Notes: generated by a model from the letters alone, not told the origin. A stretch of DNA of 64,000 nucleotides from Bacteroidales bacterium (GCA_017934545.1 JAGBJI010000002.1:186001-250000), one strand, 5' to 3'. Shown: positions 32,725 to 41,475, counted from the first letter of the stretch. Numbers and translations: made by a program.

Positions 32725-33354
32725 ATGGAGTATAATACAAAAAGGGAAGTCCTTGTTGTCCCTGAATACGGGCGGAACGTTCAGAAAATGGTGGAATATT
32801 GTCTTACCATAGAGGACAGGGAAAAACGCAATGAGTACGCACAAAGTATTATCGTGGCAATGGGACAGGTCAATCCTGCGGGTAAAGACAGCCCGAACTA
32901 CGAACGCAGGTTGTGGGACCACCTTTTCATAATATCGGATTACAAATTGGATGTGGACTCTCCTTATCCCAAACCGTTGAAAGCCGAAAAAGACGCAAAA
33001 CCAGAGCGTTTGCATTACAAGAACAGCAATATTACGTTCAGAACTTACGGTACTTTGTTGGAGAAAATGATAAAAAAAGTTTCCGTAATGGAAGACGGAG
33101 AGGAGAAAAAATATCTTGTAGGTCAATTGGCACAGGAATTAAAGAAAGCACATCTGCAATGGAATATAAACACTTGCGATGACGATGTCATATTGAAGCA
33201 TTTGAGCGTTTTGTCTGACGGTAAACTCAACGTTGAAGAGGGATTTCAATTCAAAACAACGAAGGAAATACTTGCCAAAAAGACAAATACGGTTAAAAAT
33301 CAGCCGCAAAAGAAACAGAAAAAAGTAATTGCGTCTAATAATAAACAGAAATGA
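32725..33354 (+). CDS. DUF4290 protein
   Basis: 209 residues. MEYNTKREVLVVPEYGRNVQKMVEY and LWDHLFIISDYKLDVDSPYP are the recognisable parts of DUF4290, a family restricted to Bacteroidota. The C-terminal ~25 residues are very basic (KKQKKVIASNNKQK), which suggests nucleic-acid contact. The function is unknown. The 3' end overlaps murA by 4 nt, a neighbourhood that is common in the phylum. Confidence 0.85.
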   Translation: MEYNTKREVLVVPEYGRNVQKMVEYCLTIEDREKRNEYAQSIIVAMGQVNPAGKDSPNYERRLWDHLFIISDYKLDVDSPYPKPLKAEKDAKPERLHYKNSNITFRTYGTLLEKMIKKVSVMEDGEEKKYLVGQLAQELKKAHLQWNINTCDDDVILKHLSVLSDGKLNVEEGFQFKTTKEILAKKTNTVKNQPQKKQKKVIASNNKQK

Positions 33355-34658
33355 GTTCGTTCAGAATTATAGGCGGTAAGCGTTTGAAAGGAGAAATTCA
33401 GGTACAGGGTGCAAAGAACGAAGCCTTGCAGGTTATTTGTGCCGTGTTGTTGACCGATGAACCTGTTGTAATAGAGAATATACCTGATATAAGGGACGTT
33501 AACAACTTGATAAGCATACTTGAATTTATAGGATGTAAGGTTTTGAAGATTGCTGACGGCACTTATTCGTTTCAATGTGACGATATAGATTTGGACAAAA
33601 TATATTCGGACAAATACAGGCGTATGGCTGCTTCGTTGAGAGGCAGTATAATGCTGACTGGACCTATGTTGGCAAGATTCCGTACAGCACATATTCCGAT
33701 GCCGGGCGGAGATAAGATAGGCAGACGGCGTTTGGATACCCACTTCAACAGTTTTGTTAAGATAGGGGCTGAATTCAGTTATGACGAAAGCGGCAAGGCT
33801 TACGATTTGCAAGGAAAGAATCTGACGGGTACTTACATGCTTTTGGACGAATCAAGCGTTACGGGTACGGCTAATATAATTATGGCATCGGTATTTGCAC
33901 AGGGCGAAACCACAATATTCAATGCAGCTTGCGAACCGTACATTTTGCAGTTGTGCCGTATGCTTACAAACATGGGAGCGAAGATTGACGGCATAGGAAG
34001 CAACCTGTTGACAATACACGGTGTGGAAAAACTGCACGGATGCCGCCACAGACTGTTGCCCGATATGATTGAGATAGGTTCTTTTATAGGAATGGCGGCG
34101 ATGACACGCAGTGAGATAATGATGAAGAACGTTCACTACAAAGAATTGGGTATAATCCCCGAGGTGTTTTCACGTTTGGGTATAAAAATTATACATGCCA
34201 ATGACGATATTCTTATTCCCGGACAGGACATATATGAAATAGAAAAATTTATGGACGGCTCTATTATGACCATTGCCGATGCACCGTGGCCGGGATTTAC
34301 TCCTGATTTAATATCTATAGCATTGGTTGTGGCAACACAGGCAAAAGGTTCTGTTCTTATACATCAAAAAATGTTTGAAAGCCGGTTGTTTTTTGTTGAT
34401 AAGTTGATTGACATGGGTGCCCAGATAATTTTGTGCGACCCGCACCGCGCCACAGTCATAGGAAATGAGAGAAAATACAAACTGAAAGGCATTAGAATGG
34501 CCTCACCAGACATCAGAGCGGGAGTGGCATTGCTTATTGCGGCGATGAGTGCTGACGGGGTAAGCATTATTGATAACATTGAGCAGATAGACCGTGGATA
34601 CGAAAGAATAGACGAACGTTTGAACGCCATAGGAGCGGATATAGAACGTATTAATTAG
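33351..34658 (+). CDS. murA: UDP-N-acetylglucosamine 1-carboxyvinyltransferase MurA with Asp in the active-site loop
   Basis: 435 residues with the EPSP-synthase fold (RIIGGKRLKGEIQVQGAKNEAL at the N-terminus, DIRAGVALLIAA near the end). It transfers enolpyruvate from PEP to UDP-GlcNAc, the first committed step of peptidoglycan synthesis, in the cytoplasm. The flexible loop reads MPGGDKIGRRRLD where E. coli has PGGCAIG: the catalytic Cys that fosfomycin alkylates is Asp. That exchange is known to give intrinsic fosfomycin resistance in other bacteria and appears usual for Bacteroidota. Confidence 0.95.
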   Translation: MSSFRIIGGKRLKGEIQVQGAKNEALQVICAVLLTDEPVVIENIPDIRDVNNLISILEFIGCKVLKIADGTYSFQCDDIDLDKIYSDKYRRMAASLRGSIMLTGPMLARFRTAHIPMPGGDKIGRRRLDTHFNSFVKIGAEFSYDESGKAYDLQGKNLTGTYMLLDESSVTGTANIIMASVFAQGETTIFNAACEPYILQLCRMLTNMGAKIDGIGSNLLTIHGVEKLHGCRHRLLPDMIEIGSFIGMAAMTRSEIMMKNVHYKELGIIPEVFSRLGIKIIHANDDILIPGQDIYEIEKFMDGSIMTIADAPWPGFTPDLISIALVVATQAKGSVLIHQKMFESRLFFVDKLIDMGAQIILCDPHRATVIGNERKYKLKGIRMASPDIRAGVALLIAAMSADGVSIIDNIEQIDRGYERIDERLNAIGADIERIN

Positions 34659-34667
34659 TAAAGCAAT

Positions 34668-35852
34668 ATGACACAATCTGAATTTTTACAATATTTTAAC
34701 CCTGTTTCATTGAAAGAAATAGGCTTTGAGTTGAACAAAGGCTTTGAAAAATGGGGTGATAAACTTATTATTAATCTTGCCGATACGCCGTTGCCGCAGA
34801 TAGACAATACCATCAGCATGGCTTTTATCGGAATTACCGAAGACAGAGCGAGTGTTAGCAACAAAGGTTGTTCGCATACGCCCGATGAGGTGCGTCGTTA
34901 TTTCTATCCTCTTATGCCCCAGAAGACGGATATAAAGATTCTGGACTTGGGAAATCTGCGTTTGGGAAGCGATGTTCAGAATACATACTTTGCATTGGGC
35001 GAAGTGATGGCTTTTTTGCTGGAAAGACGGATTACACCTGTTATTATAGGAGGCAGTAACGACTTGGCGATAGGAGCATACCGTGCATACGTCAACCTTT
35101 CGCAGATAATAAATATTTTTGCATTGGATGCTAAATTTGACCTTGTCGGAGATGACGAACCGGTAAGCGACGAAAATTTCCTTCACGAAATCATTTGTTC
35201 CGAACCGAACTACTTGTTTGATTACACACATGCGGGTTACCAAACTTATTTTGTGGATAGCAAAGCGTTGGATTTGCTTGACGATTTGCGTTTTGAGCGT
35301 TTGAGATTGGGACAGATACAAAACAATATAGAACGTGCTGAACCTTTGGTCAGGGATGCTGATATGGTAGTGGTGGATATGAACTGTGTCAGAGCCTCTG
35401 ATGCTCCTTCTTCGCCGTCACCTCACGGTTTTTACGGCGAAGAGCTGTGCAAGATAGTCAATTATGCAGGAATGAGCGACAAGTTAACCTCTATCGGATT
35501 TTTCGGTAACAATGTTTTGTTTGATTTAGGAGGAAGAACATCGCATATAATAGCCCACGCCATTTATTATTTTATTGACGGATACCTATGGCGTAAAAAC
35601 GATTATCCGTACAATGATGACGACAACTATATAAGGTTTAACGTAATGCTGAACGACTTTGAAGATGAGATAGTGTTTTACAAAAGCAAAAAAAGTGACA
35701 GATGGTGGGTGCAGGTGCCGTGTACCAATGAGATGAAACGCAAATACATGCGGCATTATATGGTGCCTTGTCTGTATTCGGACTACCAATCGGCAGGGCA
35801 GGGACAGGTTCCTGCAAGATGGTTGGTCGCTTACAATAAATTGAATATATAA
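34668..35852 (+). CDS. Arginase/formiminoglutamase-fold protein with degenerate metal site
   Basis: 394 residues. The fold is recognisable from TPVIIGGSNDLAIGAYRAY, INIFALDAKFDLV and ADMVVVDMNCVRASDAP, which correspond to the three manganese motifs GGDHS, DAHxD and DxDxxDP. Here they read GGSND, DAKFD and DMNCVRASD, so both His ligands and one Asp ligand are replaced. A C-terminal extension of ~90 residues is aromatic-rich (DRWWVQVPCTNEMKRKYMRHY). It is probably not a ureohydrolase. It lies 9 nt after murA in the same operon. Confidence 0.82.
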   Translation: MTQSEFLQYFNPVSLKEIGFELNKGFEKWGDKLIINLADTPLPQIDNTISMAFIGITEDRASVSNKGCSHTPDEVRRYFYPLMPQKTDIKILDLGNLRLGSDVQNTYFALGEVMAFLLERRITPVIIGGSNDLAIGAYRAYVNLSQIINIFALDAKFDLVGDDEPVSDENFLHEIICSEPNYLFDYTHAGYQTYFVDSKALDLLDDLRFERLRLGQIQNNIERAEPLVRDADMVVVDMNCVRASDAPSSPSPHGFYGEELCKIVNYAGMSDKLTSIGFFGNNVLFDLGGRTSHIIAHAIYYFIDGYLWRKNDYPYNDDDNYIRFNVMLNDFEDEIVFYKSKKSDRWWVQVPCTNEMKRKYMRHYMVPCLYSDYQSAGQGQVPARWLVAYNKLNI

Positions 35853-35949
35853 ACAGCGGCGTTGCGAAGCAAAGACGTTTTGATTGAACGGCACAAAAAC
35901 TTTGCATAATATATATAAAGGTATGGAAAATTAAACTTTGGTTGTTGCA

Positions 35950-37119
35950 ATGTACAGTATATTGATAATAGATGATGAACGGGCTATACGCAGGGCGTTG
36001 AAAGATATTTTGGAATTGGAAAATTATTCCGTTTTTGAGGCAACTGACGGCCGTGACGGGTTGAATAAACTTAAAACACAGATGGTTGACCTTATCTTTT
36101 GTGACATAAAAATGCCGCAGATGGACGGAATAGAATTTTTGGATAAGTACAAAGATTATTCTTCCGCCCCCGTGGTGATGATTTCGGGTCACGGTACTAT
36201 TGAAACAGCGGTGGAAAGTTTGAAGAAAGGTGCGGTTGACTATATTGAAAAGCCGTTGGATTTGAACAAAGTACTGAACGTGTGCCGTGCCAACATAGAC
36301 AAAAATCCTCAACAAATACCTCCGCAAACAAAACCTGTAAGAAAATCTAAAACCTCTTCGCAATCTACGGCTGCAACTTGTATTATCGGCAAATCGCAGG
36401 CAGTAAAGCAGATGATGGCAATGATAGATAAGGTTGCACCTACTGATGCAAAAGTTTTGATAACGGGTTCTAACGGAACGGGAAAGGAATTGGTTGCCAA
36501 GATGTTGTTTGAAAAATCGCTGCGGAACAAGAATCCTTTTGTTGAATTGAACTGTGCGGCAATACCCAACGAGTTGATTGAAAGCGAACTCTTCGGTCAT
36601 GAGAAAGGTTCTTTTACAACTGCGGTTTCAAAACAAAAAGGTAAGTTCCAACTTGCAGACAGCGGTACATTGTTTTTAGACGAAATAGGCGACATGTCCT
36701 TAAACACCCAAAGCAAAGTGTTGCAGGCAATACAGGAAAAGAAGATTCTGCCCGTAGGAAGCGAGAAAGAAATATTCGTGGACGTGCGAATAATATCGGC
36801 AACCAACAAAAACTTGAGGGAAGAAATAGCTTTGGGGCGGTTCAGGGAAGATTTGTACCATAGAATCAACGTTATAGAGATAAAAGTACCTGATTTGAAC
36901 GACAGAAGAGAGGACATTCCGTTGCTTACTGATTATTTCCTTACGCTTTTTGCACAGGAAAGCAACACCGAAAAGATGAAAATCGAGAAAAATGCTGTGA
37001 AATATTTGCAAGACTTTGACTATACGGGCAACATACGTCAATTGCGTAACATAACGGAACGTCTTTGTATTTTGTGCGAAAATACGATTACTTTGAACGA
37101 TATTAAAAATTATTTATAA
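35950..37119 (+). CDS. NtrC-type response regulator without a DNA-binding domain
   Basis: 389 residues from the ATG at 35950; a TTG at 35938 is also in frame. Receiver domain residues 1-120 with phospho-acceptor Asp in IFCDIKMP. The AAA+ sigma-54 domain (~145-380) has Walker A GSNGTGKE and Walker B TLFLDEIGD. The sigma-54 contact loop reads GSFTTA where GAFTGA is canonical. The protein ends at TGNIRQLRNITERL plus ~20 residues, so the C-terminal Fis-type HTH is missing. It could act on sigma-54 from solution, or have changed role. No kinase gene is adjacent. Confidence 0.88.
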   Translation: MYSILIIDDERAIRRALKDILELENYSVFEATDGRDGLNKLKTQMVDLIFCDIKMPQMDGIEFLDKYKDYSSAPVVMISGHGTIETAVESLKKGAVDYIEKPLDLNKVLNVCRANIDKNPQQIPPQTKPVRKSKTSSQSTAATCIIGKSQAVKQMMAMIDKVAPTDAKVLITGSNGTGKELVAKMLFEKSLRNKNPFVELNCAAIPNELIESELFGHEKGSFTTAVSKQKGKFQLADSGTLFLDEIGDMSLNTQSKVLQAIQEKKILPVGSEKEIFVDVRIISATNKNLREEIALGRFREDLYHRINVIEIKVPDLNDRREDIPLLTDYFLTLFAQESNTEKMKIEKNAVKYLQDFDYTGNIRQLRNITERLCILCENTITLNDIKNYL

Positions 37120-37163
37120 CCTAAAATGACTGTAAATTTTTTAAACGGCGTTTTATAAAAACT

Positions 37164-37217
37164 CTTTTCAGAAAAGAAAAAATTCTTTTCTGAAAACAAT
37201 TTTTTCTTTTCTGAAAA
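37164..37217. repeat. Phased word array, family C
   Basis: TTTTCAGAAAA, TTTTCTGAAAA and TTTTCTGAAAA words are centred at 37170, 37191 and 37212, exactly 21 bp apart, between the regulator gene and the next membrane protein. Confidence 0.75.
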
Positions 37218-37287
37218 GAATTTTGCCGAATGCAAACGTATGGTAAACAGTCGGTAATATTATAATTGCAAAAAGAAGAAAAACATT

Positions 37288-37758
37288 ATGAAAATATATC
37301 TTCAAATACTTAAAAAATCGTGGGCGGTGAATTTAATTCTGATGACTCTGCCCGCAGCGGCGGCATTGATTCTTTGGGCAATGAACCACAGACAATGGAC
37401 GGGCTTTGAAACACGTTATATATACCCTACATATGTTTGTATGCTGGCTATAATAGCATTGGTCGTGCTTGCAGACAGACAGTTTAAGAAAAAAATCAAG
37501 CAAATACAGAAAAAAGAATTGGCGGACAAACTCTCCCAGTACAAGACTGCATATTCCAAAAAATTGCAGTGCTACGATATTATCGGAGTATTGGTGTTAG
37601 TCATGGTTGCATTCATTCACCAGATAACTCCGATGGTGTTTTATTTGCTTGCGTTGTTGCTTGTGATAACCAACCGTTCCACAGAGATTAAACTGAAATA
37701 CGAACTGTCGCTTTCAAAAGAGGAAACGGAAAAATTTAAATACTTAAAATTCAGTTAG
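37288..37758 (+). CDS. Small membrane protein of unknown function
   Basis: 156 residues with four hydrophobic segments in two pairs: about 15-33 and 48-64, then 98-114 and 117-132. A basic, Lys/Gln-rich loop lies between the pairs (FKKKIKQIQKKELADKLSQYK). The C-terminus is charged and cytoplasmic by the positive-inside rule. I recognise no family. It stands alone between two phased or promoter regions. Confidence 0.6.
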   Translation: MKIYLQILKKSWAVNLILMTLPAAAALILWAMNHRQWTGFETRYIYPTYVCMLAIIALVVLADRQFKKKIKQIQKKELADKLSQYKTAYSKKLQCYDIIGVLVLVMVAFIHQITPMVFYLLALLLVITNRSTEIKLKYELSLSKEETEKFKYLKFS

Positions 37759-37779
37759 AGTTCAAAAAAACAAGTTGAT

Positions 37780-37812
37780 TTTGTTGATTTAACGAAATTA
37801 TTATTATATTTG
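37780..37812 (+). promoter_or_regulatory. Promoter of the barrel gene pair
   Basis: TATATTTG at 37805-37812 with TTTG at 37780-37783, 21 bp apart. It lies 21 nt before the ATG at 37834. Confidence 0.65.
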
Positions 37813-37833
37813 CAAATTAAAACCGTTAACAAT

Positions 37834-38772
37834 ATGGGAAAATTACGATATACAGTGCTTTTATGTCTTGTTTTTGCAGCATTCGGAAGCAGCCTTTACG
37901 CACAAAGATACTTGGATAACGCTATCAGACGCCCCGATGATTACCGTCAAAAGATAAGATTGGGATTGCGGGCAGGCGTTAATATGAGCGATTTGACCAG
38001 TGCCGAAGGGTTGGATGTGTGGAACGGATTGGCATATTGGAATTTGAAAGAAGAATATATAGGCTTTACTGACACCAAACCGTTTAAGATGGGTTTCAAT
38101 GCAGGCCTTACCGCACAATTGCACCTTACCGGCAATTGGTATACGCAGGCCAGCATCATGTATACCACCAAAGGATACAAGATAAGTTCACAACAGGTTG
38201 ACATAACGGCAACGTGCAACTATATGCAGTTGCCTGTTGAACTTTTGTACAAGTATCCTGCGGGCGATATAGAGCTTGTAGGGTCGTTAGGTCTGTTTTT
38301 AGGAGTGGGAGTTAACGGTTTTACCGAATTTATTGACCATTACGGCGAAACCGATGAGCCGAGATTGTTCCACCAAGACCTGCAACAGCCGTATGTAAAC
38401 GAAGAATTGGGTTCTACGAACTTGGTCGGCTGCGATTATACCGTACACGGAGCCAAAAACTATTGGTATGACAAAGACGATTCGTTCAATACCGAGGGCA
38501 ATTACCGCATTGATGCAGGTCTGCAGATAGGTTTGGGCGTAGAATGGTGGAGATTTCAACTAATGTTTACTTATCAGTATTCTTTGACTTATCTTTACAA
38601 CTACGGTTATGACTTTTCTTACCGTTACAATGAGGCCGGCGGCAAGTATACAGGCTATCACAACTCGTTTGAATTCTTTAATATGGATAAGTTGACCTCA
38701 CCGCGTCAGCATGTGTTGATGTTTACCTTGTCATATTTCTTTGATAATTGGAATCACGGTCTGAAGATATGA
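37834..38772 (+). CDS. Outer membrane beta-barrel protein (porin/PorT-like)
   Basis: 312 residues from the ATG at 37834. Residues 1-24 are a signal peptide ending in SSLYAQ. The mature part has alternating hydrophobic strands with many Tyr, Trp and Gly (LRAGVNMSDLT, AGLTAQLHLTGNWYTQASIMYTTKGYKI, GLQIGLGVEWWRFQLMFTYQYSLTYLY) and a C-terminal strand (VLMFTLSYFF) with terminal aromatic residues. This fits the outer-membrane-beta-barrel (PF13568-like) group. Substrate or partner unknown. The stop overlaps the next start (ATGA). Confidence 0.8.
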   Translation: MGKLRYTVLLCLVFAAFGSSLYAQRYLDNAIRRPDDYRQKIRLGLRAGVNMSDLTSAEGLDVWNGLAYWNLKEEYIGFTDTKPFKMGFNAGLTAQLHLTGNWYTQASIMYTTKGYKISSQQVDITATCNYMQLPVELLYKYPAGDIELVGSLGLFLGVGVNGFTEFIDHYGETDEPRLFHQDLQQPYVNEELGSTNLVGCDYTVHGAKNYWYDKDDSFNTEGNYRIDAGLQIGLGVEWWRFQLMFTYQYSLTYLYNYGYDFSYRYNEAGGKYTGYHNSFEFFNMDKLTSPRQHVLMFTLSYFFDNWNHGLKI

Positions 38773-39281
38773 GAAAATTTTTTGTTTTGACGTTTGCATT
38801 ACTGTGCTTGGTTGCAGCAAAAGCACAACAGGATACATCCGATGTCGGTTTTGATGCTACGCAGCGAACTGTTGTTCATTCTTCCGTTGAGTTTGGCAGG
38901 GGAGTATTCGGAGAAAACTATGCAATGTCTTCAATCGGTGTTGATTACAGCAGAAAAGTGAACGACCGAGTTGCATTTTTCGGCGGTGTAAGTTTGTTTG
39001 ATATGAGTTTTACGCCGCAACCCGTTGATTTGGCACCGAGAAACAAAAAAGCGATGCAGGTCTATGCAGGTGCATCGTACAAAGCAAGCGATAAATTTAT
39101 TTTTTCGGGAAGCGTGTTCTACAACGGTTTGTTTAATGAGGCGGGTGCCAACATTGACATGGTGTACCGCTTTACCGAAAACAGTTATTTGGAGTTTTCG
39201 GCAACATTTGTCCACCCTCTAAATACGTCTGACTGCCATTATCCCGTCCCTTATGGGTATTATAATATTTTCCACCCGTAA
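38769..39281 (+). CDS. Small secreted beta-barrel-like protein
   Basis: 170 residues from the ATG overlapping the upstream stop. Signal peptide 1-19 (LTFALLCLVAAKAQ). The mature part is made of short amphipathic strands (SSIGVDYSRKVNDRVAFFGGVSLF, KFIFSGSVFYNGLF, YLEFSATFVH), as in an eight-strand outer membrane protein. The last ~21 residues are read from the antisense strand of the convergent methyltransferase gene, a 63-bp overlap. The natural end may have been near SATFVHP, with the stop lost. It is translationally coupled to the barrel protein before it. Confidence 0.65.
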   Translation: MRKFFVLTFALLCLVAAKAQQDTSDVGFDATQRTVVHSSVEFGRGVFGENYAMSSIGVDYSRKVNDRVAFFGGVSLFDMSFTPQPVDLAPRNKKAMQVYAGASYKASDKFIFSGSVFYNGLFNEAGANIDMVYRFTENSYLEFSATFVHPLNTSDCHYPVPYGYYNIFHP

Positions 39282-39926
39282 ATCTTTGGTTGCCATTTCG
39301 TTGAACTGACGTATTGCGGCGGTTTCCTTGTCGTTTACGTTATCCAAAACCACTTTTCCGTACCACAGAATATTGTCCGCCAAGAGCAATCCGCCTTGCT
39401 TGAGCATGTCAACCAGCAAAGGATAGTACAAAGGGTAGTGTACTTTTTCCGCATCCAAGAAAATAAGGTCGTACTTTTTGTCTTGCAAAGTTTTGATTAC
39501 CTCCAAACCCTGTCCGAAATGGATTTTAATCTTGTGCATGACATTGTTCTTAATAAAGTTTTCCCTTAAAAACGGTTCATATTCCTGCATGGCTTCAACG
39601 GTGTCTATTTTGCAATCATCGTCCGTTGCAAGAGCAAAACATGTGGTGGCATAACCCGAAAACGTTCCTATTTCCAAGATACGTTTGGGCTTAAAAAGTC
39701 TGCACAACATCATCAAAAATTCCCCTTGCCATGCCCCCGTAACCATGTTGGGCTTGACAAATTTGAGATGGGTCTGACGGTTAAGTTCTTCTAATGCAGG
39801 GTTGTCATTGCTGTGCATACGCTGACAGTACTGTTCAATCCTTGCGTCAGTCAGCGGGTGTATATATCTTTCTTTTTTATCTGTTTTGGTCGTTTCGCTC
39901 ATATGTTTTGTTTTTGTAAAATTCAT
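39219..39926 (-). CDS. Class I SAM-dependent O-methyltransferase (catechol/caffeoyl-CoA type)
   Basis: 235 residues from 39926, or 227 from an internal ATG at 39902 (MSETTKTDKK), which is equally plausible. Motif I ILEIGTFSGYATTCFA binds SAM. IDTVEAMQEY carries the acidic ribose contact, and DLIFLDAEKVHYPLYYPL is the metal-binding Asp region of this family, with GLLLADNILWYGKV after it. It methylates a catechol-like hydroxyl with Mg2+ in the cytoplasm; the acceptor is unknown. It converges on, and overlaps, the barrel gene. Confidence 0.9.
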   Translation of the reverse strand: MNFTKTKHMSETTKTDKKERYIHPLTDARIEQYCQRMHSNDNPALEELNRQTHLKFVKPNMVTGAWQGEFLMMLCRLFKPKRILEIGTFSGYATTCFALATDDDCKIDTVEAMQEYEPFLRENFIKNNVMHKIKIHFGQGLEVIKTLQDKKYDLIFLDAEKVHYPLYYPLLVDMLKQGGLLLADNILWYGKVVLDNVNDKETAAIRQFNEMATKDLRVENIIIPIRDGIMAVRRI

Positions 39927-39937
39927 GCAAATTTTTT

Positions 39938-40106
39938 GCCCTTTGTTACCATGATGCTGCCTTTTGTTGTTTTTCCGCCGCCCCTTCTGAATTTAATGCG
40001 GAAAAAAACAGATTTTTTCGGTGAAAAAAATAGGTTTTTTGTGTCAAAAAAATAGGTTTTTTCGGGATTACTTCCGCAAAGGGCGGAAACCTTTTCGCAA
40101 AAGGCG
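39938..40106. repeat. Phased dyad array, family B copy 6 (inverted orientation)
   Basis: GCC words at 39939, 39960 and 39981 and GGC words at 40083 and 40104 are 21 bp apart. Core words CAGA (40010.5), TAGG (40032.5) and TAGG (40054.5) are at 22-bp steps. Compared with copies 1-5 the element is inverted: CAGAAGGGGCGGCGG is the reverse complement of its left end. It fills the gap up to the kamC stop. Confidence 0.8.
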
Positions 40107-40107
40107 T

Positions 40108-41475
40108 CTATTGACAGTGAAAAAGCCAATCTTTGTCTATGCCTAAAAGCCGGCAAAGGTTCAACGCTTCCACGGGAACGGAGTCGGAGTTGTCCTCAAT
40201 AAGCGAGTAGTCAATGTTTTCCGACAGGTTGGCAATGGAAATGGGTGCGGTAAGATTTTTGTTTATAAATCCTTTGACTCTCATTCGTATACAGTCGGCG
40301 TTGATGTTGGAATAGTGCGTTGTGACTACGCAAAACGAGTTGCCCGTGTTTACAACGGATATAAAGCCGTTAAGCAATTTCACGCCCTCAATAGGATTGG
40401 TCGTCCGGGCCAATTCATCGGCTGCGACAAGGTAACGTTTCTGCGTTTTGACTTTCTGTACTATGTCGTTCAACGTAAGCATCTCCGAAGCAAACGATGA
40501 AAGTCCTTGGTTTTCGTCTTGATTGTCGCCGATGGAGAACAATATGTCTTCAACAGGGCAAATATCGGCTGCAGTACATGCGGTAAAGAATCCGAACTGC
40601 GCAAGAAGTTGGTTGAGAATCAGTGTTTTCAATATAACGGTTTTGCCTGCCATGTTCGCTCCTGTAATAAGCATGGTCTGCCGACCTATTTTTATGTCAA
40701 TAGGTTGGAAGTTCTTGCCTTTTTTGTTAAGATGTTCCTTGATAACAGGGTTGAACATCTGTTTGTATTCAGTATGTGAGGAGTTTAAATCTGGTTTTGT
40801 CAAGGTTAACAACATGTTCAGTTCAGCCTTTGCTATACTTATGTCCAGTATGGCTATTTGCATGACGGCATGTTTCAATTCCTGCACATAAGGGCGTAAT
40901 TCGCCGCAAAGCCTTTGGCGTACGGCGTTTTCCGTTTCAAGTATGGCGTTGTAGATTTCTGCACTTGCGGGCGAATCTTCAAGTTTCAACTTCTCAAATT
41001 CATTACGCATTTTCTCCAAATCTTTGTGGTATGCGTTGTAAATATAAAACTGTTTGGTACGTAGGCCTTCGGGGTCAAGTATGTCTATAACGTTTTCAAA
41101 TGTTTGGGGTATCAATTCAAGGCTTTTGAGATTGCAAAGCATGGAGTTGAGTTGGCGGCAACTCAAGCAAAAGGCTTTGATTTCAAACAAGGCTATATCG
41201 TCAAGGGTTTGTGAGTTTTCAATCATGTTGAGCGACCCCGAGATGTTGTGAATGTCGTACATGACGCATTCCAACAGCATTTTATCGTTGTCTTTCATAT
41301 GTGCGATGAATTCTTGGCACTCTTGCGTAAGACGGTATTGCGTTTTGAGCCATTGGACGTCGGACGAAAATTCGGTACTGAACAAATAATCCCTGCCCAT
41401 TGACGTTTTGATAATCAAATGTTCATAAACGGCTTTGAGTTGGGGGTGTTTGTTTACGGCTTGTTTGAAATTCAT
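40108..41475 (-). CDS. kamC: MutS-like ATPase of the lysine aminomutase cluster (KamC)
   Basis: 455 residues. An N-terminal helical region with no mismatch-recognition domain precedes a MutS domain V ATPase: Walker A GANMAGKT near 270, signature DNQDENQGLSSFASEM, Walker B YLVAADELARTTNP and TTHYSNI. Proteins of this size sit next to lysine aminomutase genes in lysine fermentation clusters of clostridia and Porphyromonas, where they are called kamC and are suspected to maintain the lysine 5,6-aminomutase. Here it follows kamB by 4 nt. It is not a DNA repair MutS by architecture. Confidence 0.8.
   Translation of the reverse strand: MNFKQAVNKHPQLKAVYEHLIIKTSMGRDYLFSTEFSSDVQWLKTQYRLTQECQEFIAHMKDNDKMLLECVMYDIHNISGSLNMIENSQTLDDIALFEIKAFCLSCRQLNSMLCNLKSLELIPQTFENVIDILDPEGLRTKQFYIYNAYHKDLEKMRNEFEKLKLEDSPASAEIYNAILETENAVRQRLCGELRPYVQELKHAVMQIAILDISIAKAELNMLLTLTKPDLNSSHTEYKQMFNPVIKEHLNKKGKNFQPIDIKIGRQTMLITGANMAGKTVILKTLILNQLLAQFGFFTACTAADICPVEDILFSIGDNQDENQGLSSFASEMLTLNDIVQKVKTQKRYLVAADELARTTNPIEGVKLLNGFISVVNTGNSFCVVTTHYSNINADCIRMRVKGFINKNLTAPISIANLSENIDYSLIEDNSDSVPVEALNLCRLLGIDKDWLFHCQ

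Noticed and set aside
40108-41475. DNA mismatch repair MutS
   Set aside because: It lacks the mismatch-binding N-terminal domain and sits in the kam operon; better explained as KamC.
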